A stretch of 64,000 bases of DNA from Candidatus Nanosynbacter sp. HMT-352 (GCF_022819385.1 NZ_CP089290.1:62001-126000), one strand, 5' to 3'. Counted from the first letter of the stretch, positions 25,183 to 34,111 are shown. Notes: generated from the sequence alone by a model not told the origin. Translations and numbers: made by a program.

Positions 25183-26751
25183 TTACTTCTTACTAAGACT
25201 CTTTCGCTTTGTTACGAATAGTAGAGCGGCTGCTGAAACTACTCCAGCTATGGCCCCAATCAAATTAACAGACAATTTTTCACCACCTGTATTTGGAGCT
25301 TTTGGAGCTTTTGAGTCATTCTGTGCCGTCAGTACAACATCATTACCGTCACCGCCAACATAACTAATCTTGAAGGTTGCGCCGCTTACAGTTACCTCTG
25401 CACCTTCCGGTAAGTCCTTAAACGTTCCCTGGACAGGGTTAGTGCCGTTGTTGCTGACGATCGTAAAGGTATCGCCCTTCTTAATGACACCACCAGCCAA
25501 GTATGTTAAGTCTAGACTACCATTTAGATGAACATCATGCGCAACAATCTGATCATAGTGATCCTTGTTTAAGATTTCCGCCTTATATACACCGGTATTC
25601 TTTAGATAGAAGTTTTCCAGTACAGTAATTTTACCTGGTGAGTTGCCCGGAGCAACAACACCTGATACATAAAGACTCTTTACCGTAGCGTCACCGCCGA
25701 ACACGCCGCCCTCATTAACAGATACATCAGAACGACTGCCATTTAGTAAAACTGTTTCACCTTTTTTAACAGTCACAGACTCATCAGGTTTGTCGCCGTC
25801 TAGTTGTATTGTTTTAGCTTCATGGTCATTACCATACTGACCATTCGGGGTGCCGCTGGTATTTTCTGAAGATTCAACTAGTACTGTACCTTCATTATCT
25901 TTATGAGCAACCAGCTTACCAGGACCGCTAAGTTTACCTGTGATTTTTAATGTAGTATTTGAACTTAACCGATATTCAACATCACCGTTAAGTACGATAT
26001 CACCAGACAGAACAGTCGTTGCGTTCAAACCAACATTGGCAGATCTTTGACAATGTACTCCATGAGAAATCATCGAGCCATTTTCAAAAGTGATTTTACT
26101 AGAACTTGTCTCAGTGTTATAAGAACTAATCCCTAACTGGCCTTTATTTTTAACCAAGATACTATTAGCGCCATCTAGCGACACACTAGCATTTTCTCCG
26201 ACAATTTTTTCTGCAGCTTTTATAGAAAAATCTATATCATTACATCCAGCATTAGTAACCTCAAAACGGCTTATTGTCGGTTTGCTGTCAAATCTACCAT
26301 CAAATCCATTCGATTTCAGGCTTGACAGGCCAGTGACAGCGCCAGTAACATGAACGCTAGGGGCTTTATATATATCTCCACTATCGATACTGGTATAACC
26401 TCCAGTAAATTCAGCATCTGGCGTAAATCGCATCGTATCAATACTATAGTAGGTGCATGACTTATTATCAGAACTATCTAGCTTTTTAAGCTCTAAACCT
26501 GACAGAGTTACCGTTAAATCATTCTGAATGTTTTCATTAGGACTATCAATACACTTAAATACCAACTTAGAACCTTCTGTTGGTACTTGACCTTCTTTCC
26601 AGTTACCAGCGGTTGACATTTTATGGTCACCAGCTGAGCCAGTCCACGTAAATGAAGCTGGCGCAGCACTTACCGGCGAATGAAGCGCCACTATGCCAAC
26701 AATAGCCGCCACCGACGCGGCGCCGATTATTTTAGTATAAGAAACACTCAT
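25183..26751 (-). CDS. secreted, sortase-anchored surface protein with beta-strand repeats
   Basis: A 522-residue protein with a signal peptide (about 1-30, ending SPVSAAPA). The start of the mature part, FTWTGSAGDHKMSTAGNW, and the C-terminal region with DLPEGAEVTVSG and YVGGDGNDVVLTA resemble autotransporter-associated beta-helix proteins. The C-terminus is a sorting signal: APNTG at 485-489, a hydrophobic helix and the tail KRKSLSKK. GGGAGGG precedes ATG 26751; the longer frame to 26802 lacks support. Likely displayed on the cell wall by the adjacent sortase; adhesion or host contact is an inference. Confidence 0.82.
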   Translation of the reverse strand: MSVSYTKIIGAASVAAIVGIVALHSPVSAAPASFTWTGSAGDHKMSTAGNWKEGQVPTEGSKLVFKCIDSPNENIQNDLTVTLSGLELKKLDSSDNKSCTYYSIDTMRFTPDAEFTGGYTSIDSGDIYKAPSVHVTGAVTGLSSLKSNGFDGRFDSKPTISRFEVTNAGCNDIDFSIKAAEKIVGENASVSLDGANSILVKNKGQLGISSYNTETSSSKITFENGSMISHGVHCQRSANVGLNATTVLSGDIVLNGDVEYRLSSNTTLKITGKLSGPGKLVAHKDNEGTVLVESSENTSGTPNGQYGNDHEAKTIQLDGDKPDESVTVKKGETVLLNGSRSDVSVNEGGVFGGDATVKSLYVSGVVAPGNSPGKITVLENFYLKNTGVYKAEILNKDHYDQIVAHDVHLNGSLDLTYLAGGVIKKGDTFTIVSNNGTNPVQGTFKDLPEGAEVTVSGATFKISYVGGDGNDVVLTAQNDSKAPKAPNTGGEKLSVNLIGAIAGVVSAAALLFVTKRKSLSKK

Positions 26752-26867
26752 TTTGTTTCCCTCCCATACACGTTTGTGTTTTAATTTAATTTGTGACTTC
26801 ACAATATCATTACTAAATGAGCTTTACAAGCATAATTGTATAAAATACAACAAAAAACTATATATTC

Positions 26868-26975
26868 TATCTGTTCTTTCGATAAAACCTTACCTTTGTT
26901 CCGCATCAAATATTCCAGAACACCATATTCCTTAGCGGTCAAGTTAATCTCCTGCGAGGTCATCGTCGCCATAGG
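26868..26975 (-). pseudogene. relic of an OmpR/PhoB-type response regulator DNA-binding domain
   Basis: Minus-strand translation reads about 35 residues (QEINLTAKEYGVLEYLMRN then KGKVLSKEQI), an unmistakable match to the start of the winged-helix effector domain of OmpR-type regulators. An in-frame stop lies 4 codons upstream at 26990-26988. No receiver domain is present, and the match is lost after KEQI, so the recognition helix is missing. It lies in the 405-base spacer between the surface protein and the first GH16 gene. Confidence 0.7.
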
Positions 26976-27117
26976 TTTGTTGTTAAATTAACTTGTTCTC
27001 ATTTATACCTTTTTCATGGTAATTATTCCTCTAATTAATGCTATTTATATAGTAAATAATGGTTCTTTAATTTTGCTGTAAAATTGACTATTCTTCTTTT
27101 ATTTTTATAATGCTTGT

Positions 27118-27126
27118 TGTTATAAT
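27118..27126 (+). promoter_or_regulatory. extended -10 promoter TGTTATAAT of the first GH16 gene
   Basis: TGTTATAAT lies 30 bases before the ATG at 27157, and GGGGAG provides a Shine-Dalgarno, so this gene has a conventional short leader. Confidence 0.6.
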
Positions 27127-27156
27127 TGGTGTCTAACATAAATTTAAGGGGAGTGT

Positions 27157-28404
27157 ATGTTAATAAGAAAACGCTTTTTAAATACAAAAGTTAAAATATT
27201 AACCGGCATAATGATAGCTGGATTAGTTGTCAGTGGATCACTACTTACCTTGCCAACCGTACAAGCTAAGAATACTGTTAGCGATGATTATCCACTAAAT
27301 GATAGCGCCAACTGGAATCAAGAGCCTGTTTGGCGTGATGAATTTAATGGCACGTCATTAGACGCAGAATCTTGGAATGTGCGCAGTGGCGGATGGGGTG
27401 CGAACCACGTTCAAAGTTGCTATAGAAATAGAGAAGAAAACGTGAATGTTAAAGATGGCAGTCTAAATCTGGTTGGGTTATATAAGCCAGGCGAAAAGTG
27501 TAGTGGCAATGAAAAAAGCGGCAATTTCACCTCTGGATTCGTAGAAACGAAGGGCAAAAAAGCTTGGACTTACGGCTATATTGAGGCGCGCATAAAAATG
27601 CCAAATAATAAGAGTACTTGGCCTGGTTTTTGGATGAGCCCTAATGGATCTACATACGGCAGCTGGCCTCGCAGTGGTGAAATTGACATCGTGGAAACTA
27701 AAGGCTCTAACTTAAATTACGCCGCCGCAGACGCTCACTGGGGACTTTCAACAGGCAATAAAAAACATGCTCAAGGTAGAGATTTGCCAGCTGTATTTAA
27801 AGATACTACAGAGTGGCACACTTACGGCGTAAAATGGACTGAAGGAAAATTGGAATATTACATTGACGGTGTAAAGTTCCACACCGTCAACGGATTCGGT
27901 CAGCCAAACGCAGCAGACACGCCTTACGGTCCATTCGACAAGCCATTCTTCTTGCGTCTTAACTTAGCAATCGGTGGTGACTACATTGACGGTCAAGGTA
28001 GTAAATGGTCAAACGCTTACAATGCCCTAGCTAAATATCCAAAGTCATTCCCAGCAACTATGTCAATCGATTACGTCCGTGTATACGAAAGACGAACAGC
28101 TAAGGAAGTCAATGTACCAGATAACAATTTGCGCACCCAACTTAATAAAAAACTGTCAACAGTACTTAGTACTAATCGTAAAGACGATCAAAAAATTACT
28201 GACGTAGAGTTGGAAAAATTGACAGATCTTAACTTGGATGCAGCCGACAACGCGTCAGAAGCAGATAAGATTCACGATATAACGGGATTAGAGGCAGCTA
28301 AAAACCTTAAGACTTTATCTCTTAAGAACAACTCTGTCTTCGACCTAAGAGCAGTTTCTAACATCAAATCTCTAAAGTCAATAAACCTAACGATTAATCG
28401 CTAA
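27157..28404 (+). CDS. secreted GH16 beta-glucanase with short leucine-rich-repeat tail, unanchored
   Basis: A 415-residue protein: signal peptide (about 1-37), a GH16 jelly-roll domain (about 50-310) with the catalytic motif EIDIVE at 175-180 (nucleophile Glu175, acid/base Glu180), and a C-terminal part with one to two leucine-rich repeat units (about 340-415). The family hydrolyses beta-1,3 or beta-1,3-1,4 glucans. It ends abruptly within the repeat region and lacks the linker and sorting signal of its neighbour, so it is probably released. It is a tandem paralogue of the next gene. Confidence 0.87.
   Translation: MLIRKRFLNTKVKILTGIMIAGLVVSGSLLTLPTVQAKNTVSDDYPLNDSANWNQEPVWRDEFNGTSLDAESWNVRSGGWGANHVQSCYRNREENVNVKDGSLNLVGLYKPGEKCSGNEKSGNFTSGFVETKGKKAWTYGYIEARIKMPNNKSTWPGFWMSPNGSTYGSWPRSGEIDIVETKGSNLNYAAADAHWGLSTGNKKHAQGRDLPAVFKDTTEWHTYGVKWTEGKLEYYIDGVKFHTVNGFGQPNAADTPYGPFDKPFFLRLNLAIGGDYIDGQGSKWSNAYNALAKYPKSFPATMSIDYVRVYERRTAKEVNVPDNNLRTQLNKKLSTVLSTNRKDDQKITDVELEKLTDLNLDAADNASEADKIHDITGLEAAKNLKTLSLKNNSVFDLRAVSNIKSLKSINLTINR
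28186..28235 (+). repeat. 50-bp block identical to 29615-29664 in the paralogous GH16 gene
   Basis: The 50 bases 28186-28235 of the first GH16 gene are identical to 29615-29664 of the second, at the start of the leucine-rich-repeat region, while surrounding sequence differs. This points to recent duplication or gene conversion. Confidence 0.8.
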
Positions 28405-28424
28405 TTAGCTTAGGCGTTTATAGG

Positions 28425-28460
28425 AAAATTGCCATCTCATTATGGGACGGCAATTTTTTT
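28425..28460 (+). terminator. intrinsic terminator after the first GH16 gene
   Basis: Stem AAAATTGCC (28425-28433) pairs with GGCAATTTT (28449-28457), and the T-run continues to 28460. Confidence 0.75.
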
Positions 28461-28547
28461 ATTACAGCCGAAACTTCAGCATTCGACACCTCTATAATTC
28501 TGTTGTTAAAATAACAATATACTAAACTTTACTTTTATTCCGCTTAT

Positions 28548-28556
28548 TGTTATAGT
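28548..28556 (+). promoter_or_regulatory. extended -10 promoter TGTTATAGT of the second GH16 gene
   Basis: TGTTATAGT precedes the ATG at 28592 by 35 bases, with GGGAGAG as Shine-Dalgarno. The context resembles the promoter of the first copy, consistent with duplication including regulatory DNA. Confidence 0.55.
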
Positions 28557-28591
28557 GGTGTTAAATATCAAAATATTGGGAGAGATAAAAA

Positions 28592-30310
28592 ATGTTAATA
28601 AAAAAACGTTTTTTAAATACAAAGTTTAAGGCGGTAACTGGATTAATGATAGCTACAGCTATTATTAGTGGATCGATATTCACCCTACCTATAGACAATG
28701 CCAAAAGCGCAGGAAGTCCATATCCGCCAACAGATAGTGAATATGAGAAAGTCTGGTCAGACGAGTTTAATGAAGGTTCATTAGACACGAATGTGTGGTC
28801 TCCATACATAGGAGGCTGGAACGCTAGTGAGGTTCAGGGGTGCTATACAGGCTCCGCGGAAAATATAAACGTCAGTGGAGGTAGCCTAAATCTGATCGGT
28901 CTATATAAACCAGGCGTAACCTGTAATAAGGGCAAAAATAAAGATTTTACCTCTGGATTTATAGAAACAAGAGACAAGAAAACCTGGACTTACGGATATT
29001 TTGAGGCTCGAATAAAAATGCCAAATAATAAGAGCACCTGGCCAGCATTCTGGATGAGCCCTAATGAAAAAAGATACGGCGACGGGTGGCCTATGAATGG
29101 CGAAATCGACATCGTAGAAACAAAGGGCTCTGATTTGGACTATGCTGCCGCGGATGCACACTGGGGAAAATCCATAACCAATAAGACACACAAGAACAGC
29201 CACAAATCGGACCTACCGGCAGGCTTTTCAAATACTACTGACTGGCATACATATGGAGTAAAATGGACCGAAGGAAAGCTAGAATACTTCATTGATGGAA
29301 AAAGCTATCATACAGTTGAAGGATTTGGTCAACCAAATGCCGCAAACACACCGCACGGACCATTCGACGTACCATTCTTCCTGCGTCTTAACATGGCAAT
29401 TGGCGGTACTTATATCGACGGCCCTGGTGGTAAATGGTCGAATGCCTACAATGTCGTAGCAGAAGAACCAGGCACATTCCCTGCAACTATGTCAGTTGAC
29501 TACGTTCGTGTATATCAAAAGCGAGAGCCTAAAGAGGTTGAAGTCAAAGACACGGAACTGCGCAAGCTGCTCAATGAAAAACTAGGAGAAAAACTTGGTA
29601 CAACTCGTGCGGCAGATCAAAAAATTACTGACGTAGAGTTGGAAAAATTGACAGATCTTAACTTAGATAACTCAAACATTACCAACCTAACTGGAATAGA
29701 AGCCGCCAAGAATCTTAAGAATTTGTCGTTAAATCACAACTCAATCTCAAATCTAAGCCCACTGGCTGGACTGACTTCTCTGAAAACTCTATCACTTAAA
29801 GAAAACAAGATTACAGATATAAGCCCACTGGCTGGACTGACTTCTCTAACTTCACTGAATCTTGAAGACCAGCGAGCTAATGCTAAACCTAACGACAAAT
29901 CGTTTGCTTCACCATTGAGAGATTTGGCAGGAAACGTAGTTTCCGTGACCAACTCAGCAGACGTTATTAACGACACAGCGACTCCTGGAAACATTCAGTT
30001 GCTATCACTGCCAGCCAACGGAGCATCCACTATCATGAATACCCCTTGGACAAGAAGCGTAACAATCGGGGCAGTTTCAGCTACGTTTAGCGGTACTCTA
30101 GCCATTGACACATCAGCAATCCCTAGAGCGGTTCAGCCACAACCTCAGCCACAGCCACAGCCTGCTAGTCCATCAGCTGCCGCCCACAATCCAGCTAATA
30201 AGCCTCAAAATGCTGTAAGTGGTCTACTCGCAAACACAGGATTTAATGTCTTCTTAGGTGTTGTCGCCACTCTAGCATTAGTTGCTGCAGGACTATTAAT
30301 TCTACGCTAA
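28592..30310 (+). CDS. cell-wall-anchored GH16 beta-glucanase with leucine-rich repeats
   Basis: A 572-residue paralogue of the preceding gene. Signal peptide (about 1-38), GH16 domain (about 50-305) with EIDIVE at 171-176, internalin-like 22-residue leucine-rich repeats (about 340-420), a Pro/Gln linker (near 510-530), then LANTG at 546-550, a hydrophobic helix and a final Arg. The LAxTG form is the signal known for class E sortases. Two 28-base direct repeats at 29754-29781 and 29820-29847 encode successive repeat units. The enzyme probably stays on the surface and could act on host or fungal/plant glucan or on the polysaccharide of the host cell. Confidence 0.87.
   Translation: MLIKKRFLNTKFKAVTGLMIATAIISGSIFTLPIDNAKSAGSPYPPTDSEYEKVWSDEFNEGSLDTNVWSPYIGGWNASEVQGCYTGSAENINVSGGSLNLIGLYKPGVTCNKGKNKDFTSGFIETRDKKTWTYGYFEARIKMPNNKSTWPAFWMSPNEKRYGDGWPMNGEIDIVETKGSDLDYAAADAHWGKSITNKTHKNSHKSDLPAGFSNTTDWHTYGVKWTEGKLEYFIDGKSYHTVEGFGQPNAANTPHGPFDVPFFLRLNMAIGGTYIDGPGGKWSNAYNVVAEEPGTFPATMSVDYVRVYQKREPKEVEVKDTELRKLLNEKLGEKLGTTRAADQKITDVELEKLTDLNLDNSNITNLTGIEAAKNLKNLSLNHNSISNLSPLAGLTSLKTLSLKENKITDISPLAGLTSLTSLNLEDQRANAKPNDKSFASPLRDLAGNVVSVTNSADVINDTATPGNIQLLSLPANGASTIMNTPWTRSVTIGAVSATFSGTLAIDTSAIPRAVQPQPQPQPQPASPSAAAHNPANKPQNAVSGLLANTGFNVFLGVVATLALVAAGLLILR
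29754..29847 (+). repeat. direct repeat encoding leucine-rich repeat units
   Basis: A 28-base sequence at 29754-29781 recurs exactly at 29820-29847, a period of 66 bases or 22 codons, the unit length of internalin-type leucine-rich repeats. Confidence 0.8.
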
Positions 30311-30323
30311 CCTGCAACTACAT

Positions 30324-30358
30324 AAAATTACCACCCCGTGATGAGGTGGTAATTTTTT
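30324..30358 (+). terminator. intrinsic terminator after the second GH16 gene
   Basis: Perfect 12-bp stem AAAATTACCACC (30324-30335) with GGTGGTAATTTT (30345-30356), 9-base loop, and T-run to 30358. It lies between convergent genes and the A-rich left arm may serve the minus-strand gene as well. Confidence 0.85.
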
Positions 30359-30374
30359 ATTGAGGAGTTGGTTT

Positions 30375-30806
30375 TTATTGTCGAGAGGATTGAGAAGTTG
30401 GTTGCGGTGCTACGCCAGACTGTGAAGCGTCTGATGGCGGCGTGTTAGTTGTGTTATTTCGAGCTGACGGAGTTTGCCCAACTGAAGATGAGCCCGATTG
30501 TCCTGATTGATCAGATTGAGCTTGAGACGTGCCGCCGTTTCCGCCAGATTGCTGCCTAGATCCGCCAGGACCGCCTTGAGATTGGCTCATCCCTGGAGGG
30601 CCACCAGCTTGCCCGCCCATTTGGCTTCCGCTCGAGCCGCCAACTTGCATACCCGCAACAAATCCCAGTCCACACAAAACCACGCCACCAATTGCTATTC
30701 CCATTGCCGCGCCGACGCTAATTGAGCGTTTTTCGTTCGAAGCGCTTTCCGAATTGTTAAAGATATTTTCTGGTGTTGTTTGAGATTCTTGATCTAATCT
30801 TTTCAT
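30375..30806 (-). CDS. single-pass membrane protein with Gly/Ser/Gln-rich extracellular tail
   Basis: A 143-residue protein with one membrane segment (about residues 30-53, GAAMGIAIGGVVLCGLGFVAG) and a low-complexity tail rich in Gly, Ser, Gln and Pro. No family is recognised. Good Shine-Dalgarno AAGGAG. It follows the GT2-GT39 gene by 29 bases on the same strand. That enzyme has a similar Gly/Pro-rich insertion, so the two may act together. Confidence 0.65.
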   Translation of the reverse strand: MKRLDQESQTTPENIFNNSESASNEKRSISVGAAMGIAIGGVVLCGLGFVAGMQVGGSSGSQMGGQAGGPPGMSQSQGGPGGSRQQSGGNGGTSQAQSDQSGQSGSSSVGQTPSARNNTTNTPPSDASQSGVAPQPTSQSSRQ

Positions 30807-30835
30807 AATAATTCTCCTTTGGTTAAATTTATTTC

Positions 30836-33481
30836 CTATGCAGATAGTTCGTATAATGTTACATCACTACCTCCATAATTAACGACTTTACCGTTTTTCT
30901 TAATCCAATTTGCGATTTCGCTATTTCCACCGTTTGGACCGCCACCATGACCGTGCGAGCTAGCGGCATAATATTTCAATTTACCGTCCGCCACCAATTG
31001 CTTAAATTGTTCAAGCGTGAGTGGCGTGTCACTGCCATTAAATCCGCCAATTGCCATGACTGGCTGACCGCTGGTTAGCTGAATTGCCGCCGATTCATTC
31101 GCGCTATCCACCGCCACCAACCAAGTCGCACCATTTTTGTTTTGTAAAAGATACTGAACCAACGCGCTGTCTGCCTGAGATTTTTCATTATTGCTTCCCT
31201 GCATCGCTGTTGAATTTGGACCCGCCGTCGGAATGCTGCCCGTATGCGTGACGTTGATAGTCGACAGCGTGTAAACAACCGGAGCAATCATACACGCAGC
31301 CACGGAGGTGATAATTGCCAGGTTCTGAAGCCAACGTTTCGGCATGTATAGATTGACCAATAGCCCAATCATACCGATAGCTCCCAGAACACCAACCGTC
31401 CACATTAGCCAAATCATCGTACCAGCGTAGCTAAGGATAATTATCACAATCGCCGCCGTCACACCGACCAGCATAGGCAAAATCCAAGCATACGACTTTC
31501 GTCTGATGTACGCGCCCCACAGAAACGGCGCGCCAATCCCAACCAGAGCCGCCACAGCCGGTGCCATAACCACCACGTAGTACGGATGAATTACGCCGCT
31601 AGTCATACTAAATATTACGATGTGAATGATCAGCCAAAGCATCCAGAATATCACCGCCGCTCGTCCACGATTAGTCCGCGGAGTCTTGCGTAAAATCCAT
31701 AAGAGTAGTCCGCCGCTCGCTAATGCCAAGATTAGCAACCATGCAATGTTCGGCCCAAAATCGTTATTAAATATCCTAAATATTCCCGTTTGCCCGCCAA
31801 ATCCAGTGCCGCCAGGACCATGACCGCCGCTAGGAGCGCCACCCATTCCGCCAGGGCTTGCTATTGCCATTCCACCACTCGGAGGAGTTCCGCCACCTCC
31901 GCCGCCGTGGCTTCCTAATAGCCGACCAAAACCGTTATAGCCAAAAATCAAACTCCAAATACTATTGTCATTCGTACTACCAACCCACGGTCGATTGCCA
32001 GATGGCGTCAGCCAAACAAGCACACTCCACCATAAAGTCGACACCGTCGTAATCACGCCCGCAAACATCAAATGTAGAAATCGCGTAACAATTGGCGGCT
32101 TGGCGAACGCTAGATAGACAATTACCATCGCAGGCAAAACCATCAAGCCCTGGAGCATTTTTGTATTAAATGCTAATCCCGTGAACAATCCCGCCAGACC
32201 AAGCCATAAAAGCGGACGCCTGCCCTCTAATGACCTGAGAAATGCGTAACCGCTGGCGGTGAGCATAAATGTCAAGATAGCGTCTGGATTATTAAATCCG
32301 AACATCAACGCCGCAACAGGAGTTAGCATTAATGTGACTGCGGAAATTATCGCGCTAGTAAAGCCGAATTGCCGTTTCACTGCCGAATATAACAACCAGA
32401 CCGAACCGACGCCCGCTAATACGCTTGGTAGTAACATTGAAAAGCTGGAAAATCCAAACAGTCGAGCACTAAGTCCCATTATCATCGTCGCCAGTGGAGG
32501 TTTGTCGATTGAAACATAATTCGCCGCGTCCAAACTACCAAACAGCCACGCCGTCCAGTTTTGGTTTGCTGCCTGCACCGCCGCCGCGTAATAACTGTTC
32601 GCCATACCATTATGCATCGCGCCAAACATATACAACGCACCCGTCGCAATCAACAGAATCGGAAGAGCCATTTTCTCAAGCCACGAACGATTGTCCAATT
32701 CCTTATTAACTCGATGCAGCCCTTTTAAATCATCGACCGCAGTTTTTACAATCTTCACACGACTATCAGTATCCTCAATCCAAGTAACGGGTTGCTCGTG
32801 AATCGGCACGTCCGCGCGCTCCGTTTTAATCAAAAGTTCCGTGTCGAAGAACCATTCATTGTCCTTAATTTTTGGCAAAAATCTCTTCGCCACGTCACGA
32901 CGAATTGCCTTAAATCCGCACTGCGCATCGCTAAATTTGGTGCGCGACGTCAATTTGATAATCTTGTTATAACACCGTGAAATAAACTCCCGCTTAAAAC
33001 CGCGGCTAGTCTTTGATTTTTTCATCAATCGAGAACCAATAGCCACGCCAGCTTCGCCCGCCACAAGCGGCTGAATCATCGGTAGAAAATCATCCAAGCT
33101 AGTGGATAAATCGACATCCATATATGTCAGGATATCCGCCTGACTGCTTTGCCAAACCTGCTTTAATGCTCGCCCGCGACCGCGTTTAGCCAGCCTTACA
33201 ACACGAACTGATTGATGATTTTGCGCCAAGTTTTTCGCTATTTTTAAAGTGTTATCTTGACTGCCATTATCCGCGATCGTTATTTGATAGCGATATGGCA
33301 AATTTTCCATCATATATTCGTCAATCGTTTCAATGCTGCTTTGAAGAATTTTCTCCTCGTTCAGCACCGGCACGACTATGTCGACAAATGGATTAACTAT
33401 CGCCCGAAACGGCGATGGACTAGAATCGGACGTAATAAGTCGCGACCTAGCTAATGGTTGAGATGTGGTTATTGCTCTCAT
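30836..33481 (-). CDS. GT2-GT39 fusion: polyprenyl-phosphate sugar synthase joined to an ArnT/PMT-like transferase
   Basis: An 881-residue protein in two parts. Residues about 30-265 form a GT2 domain (VDIVVPVLNEE, acidic motif MDVDLS) like dolichol-phosphate mannose synthase. The rest is a multi-pass GT39-type transferase (about 12 helices), with a Gly/Pro-rich extracellular insertion around residues 535-580 and a soluble C-terminal domain. In Bacillus the equivalents are separate neighbouring genes (YkcC, YkcB). Such enzymes make a lipid-linked sugar and transfer it outside. ATG 33481 is chosen: a TATAGT ends 7 nt upstream and no ribosome site supports a longer form. Confidence 0.85.
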   Translation of the reverse strand: MRAITTSQPLARSRLITSDSSPSPFRAIVNPFVDIVVPVLNEEKILQSSIETIDEYMMENLPYRYQITIADNGSQDNTLKIAKNLAQNHQSVRVVRLAKRGRGRALKQVWQSSQADILTYMDVDLSTSLDDFLPMIQPLVAGEAGVAIGSRLMKKSKTSRGFKREFISRCYNKIIKLTSRTKFSDAQCGFKAIRRDVAKRFLPKIKDNEWFFDTELLIKTERADVPIHEQPVTWIEDTDSRVKIVKTAVDDLKGLHRVNKELDNRSWLEKMALPILLIATGALYMFGAMHNGMANSYYAAAVQAANQNWTAWLFGSLDAANYVSIDKPPLATMIMGLSARLFGFSSFSMLLPSVLAGVGSVWLLYSAVKRQFGFTSAIISAVTLMLTPVAALMFGFNNPDAILTFMLTASGYAFLRSLEGRRPLLWLGLAGLFTGLAFNTKMLQGLMVLPAMVIVYLAFAKPPIVTRFLHLMFAGVITTVSTLWWSVLVWLTPSGNRPWVGSTNDNSIWSLIFGYNGFGRLLGSHGGGGGGTPPSGGMAIASPGGMGGAPSGGHGPGGTGFGGQTGIFRIFNNDFGPNIAWLLILALASGGLLLWILRKTPRTNRGRAAVIFWMLWLIIHIVIFSMTSGVIHPYYVVVMAPAVAALVGIGAPFLWGAYIRRKSYAWILPMLVGVTAAIVIIILSYAGTMIWLMWTVGVLGAIGMIGLLVNLYMPKRWLQNLAIITSVAACMIAPVVYTLSTINVTHTGSIPTAGPNSTAMQGSNNEKSQADSALVQYLLQNKNGATWLVAVDSANESAAIQLTSGQPVMAIGGFNGSDTPLTLEQFKQLVADGKLKYYAASSHGHGGGPNGGNSEIANWIKKNGKVVNYGGSDVTLYELSA

Positions 33482-33488
33482 GCAAACC

Positions 33489-33494
33489 ACTATA
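33489..33494 (-). promoter_or_regulatory. -10 TATAGT of the GT2-GT39 gene, near-leaderless
   Basis: On the minus strand TATAGT ends 7 nt before ATG 33481, with no Shine-Dalgarno sequence. Confidence 0.5.
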
Positions 33495-33546
33495 AACAAG
33501 CGTTCTGTAAAAATGCTTTAAGACATCTGCAAATATCTCAGAGCGT

Positions 33547-33930
33547 TTACATACCATCAAAGACCAATAAAACTACATCGTTATCTACGCCATTAACGCC
33601 CAGCTCTATAAACCTCATCAAATCATCTATCTGCTTAACGACGCCAGCCTCTCGCCTCTCTTCCGCTAACTTTCGTATCTCTGGCAATTCATTCTCTACT
33701 AGCCGAACATATGAGTAGCCGTCTACAGCGGTATGTCCATAAAGATCAACATGCGCAATCACTGGAAATCGCCGTTCAAAATCTCCAGCGCTCTCCGTCG
33801 AACTGCTAGCAAAGTTAAAAATATTCTTTAAGTCACTACTCTTTGGACCGCTCTTAAAATCATCCCGTAAACATTGGCTAGAAAGAAATCTAGCCCACAT
33901 ACCATCACAATAAGTGTTATTCATAGTCAT
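33547..33930 (-). CDS. hypothetical protein, 127 aa
   Basis: No family recognised. Soluble and mixed-charge, with a helical segment (about 80-110, NELPEIRKLAEERREAGVVKQ) and a strand-like end DVVLLVFDG. AGGTGAG precedes the ATG at 33930, and TATAAT lies about 20 bases further upstream. It stands alone between the glycosyltransferase fusion and tRNA-Asn. Confidence 0.55.
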   Translation of the reverse strand: MTMNNTYCDGMWARFLSSQCLRDDFKSGPKSSDLKNIFNFASSSTESAGDFERRFPVIAHVDLYGHTAVDGYSYVRLVENELPEIRKLAEERREAGVVKQIDDLMRFIELGVNGVDNDVVLLVFDGM

Positions 33931-34025
33931 TATTATCTCACCTATTCCGCGATATTATAAATATATAACCGCAAAATCAATAAAAAAGACCTCAACTATA
34001 CTTGTTGAAGTCTTAAAATTCGATT

Positions 34026-34100
34026 TGGCTCCGGCAGCTGGGCTCGAACCAGCGACCTATTGGTTAACAGCCAACCGCTCTACCACTGAGCTATGCCGGA
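34026..34100 (-). tRNA. tRNA-Asn (anticodon GTT)
   Basis: The minus strand folds into a full cloverleaf: acceptor arms TCCGGCA and TGCCGGA, D-arm AGCTCAGTGGTAGAGC, anticodon loop CTGTTAA with GTT, T-arm with GGTTCGAGCC. The discriminator is G and CCA is encoded. Length 75 with CCA. Confidence 0.95.
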
Positions 34101-34111
34101 ATATGTCTTGT

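Larger units (their letters stand above)
26752..27156. other. intergenic region, divergent surface genes
   Basis: This 405-base AT-rich spacer separates the minus-strand surface protein from the plus-strand glucanase. It contains the response-regulator relic at 26868-26975 and the glucanase promoter at 27118-27126. I see no other gene or structure in it. Confidence 0.6.

Noticed and set aside
29754-29847. Direct repeats considered as CRISPR or mobile element ends
   Set aside because: The repeat is in frame, has a 66-base period and encodes leucine-rich repeat units; there are no spacers or cas genes.
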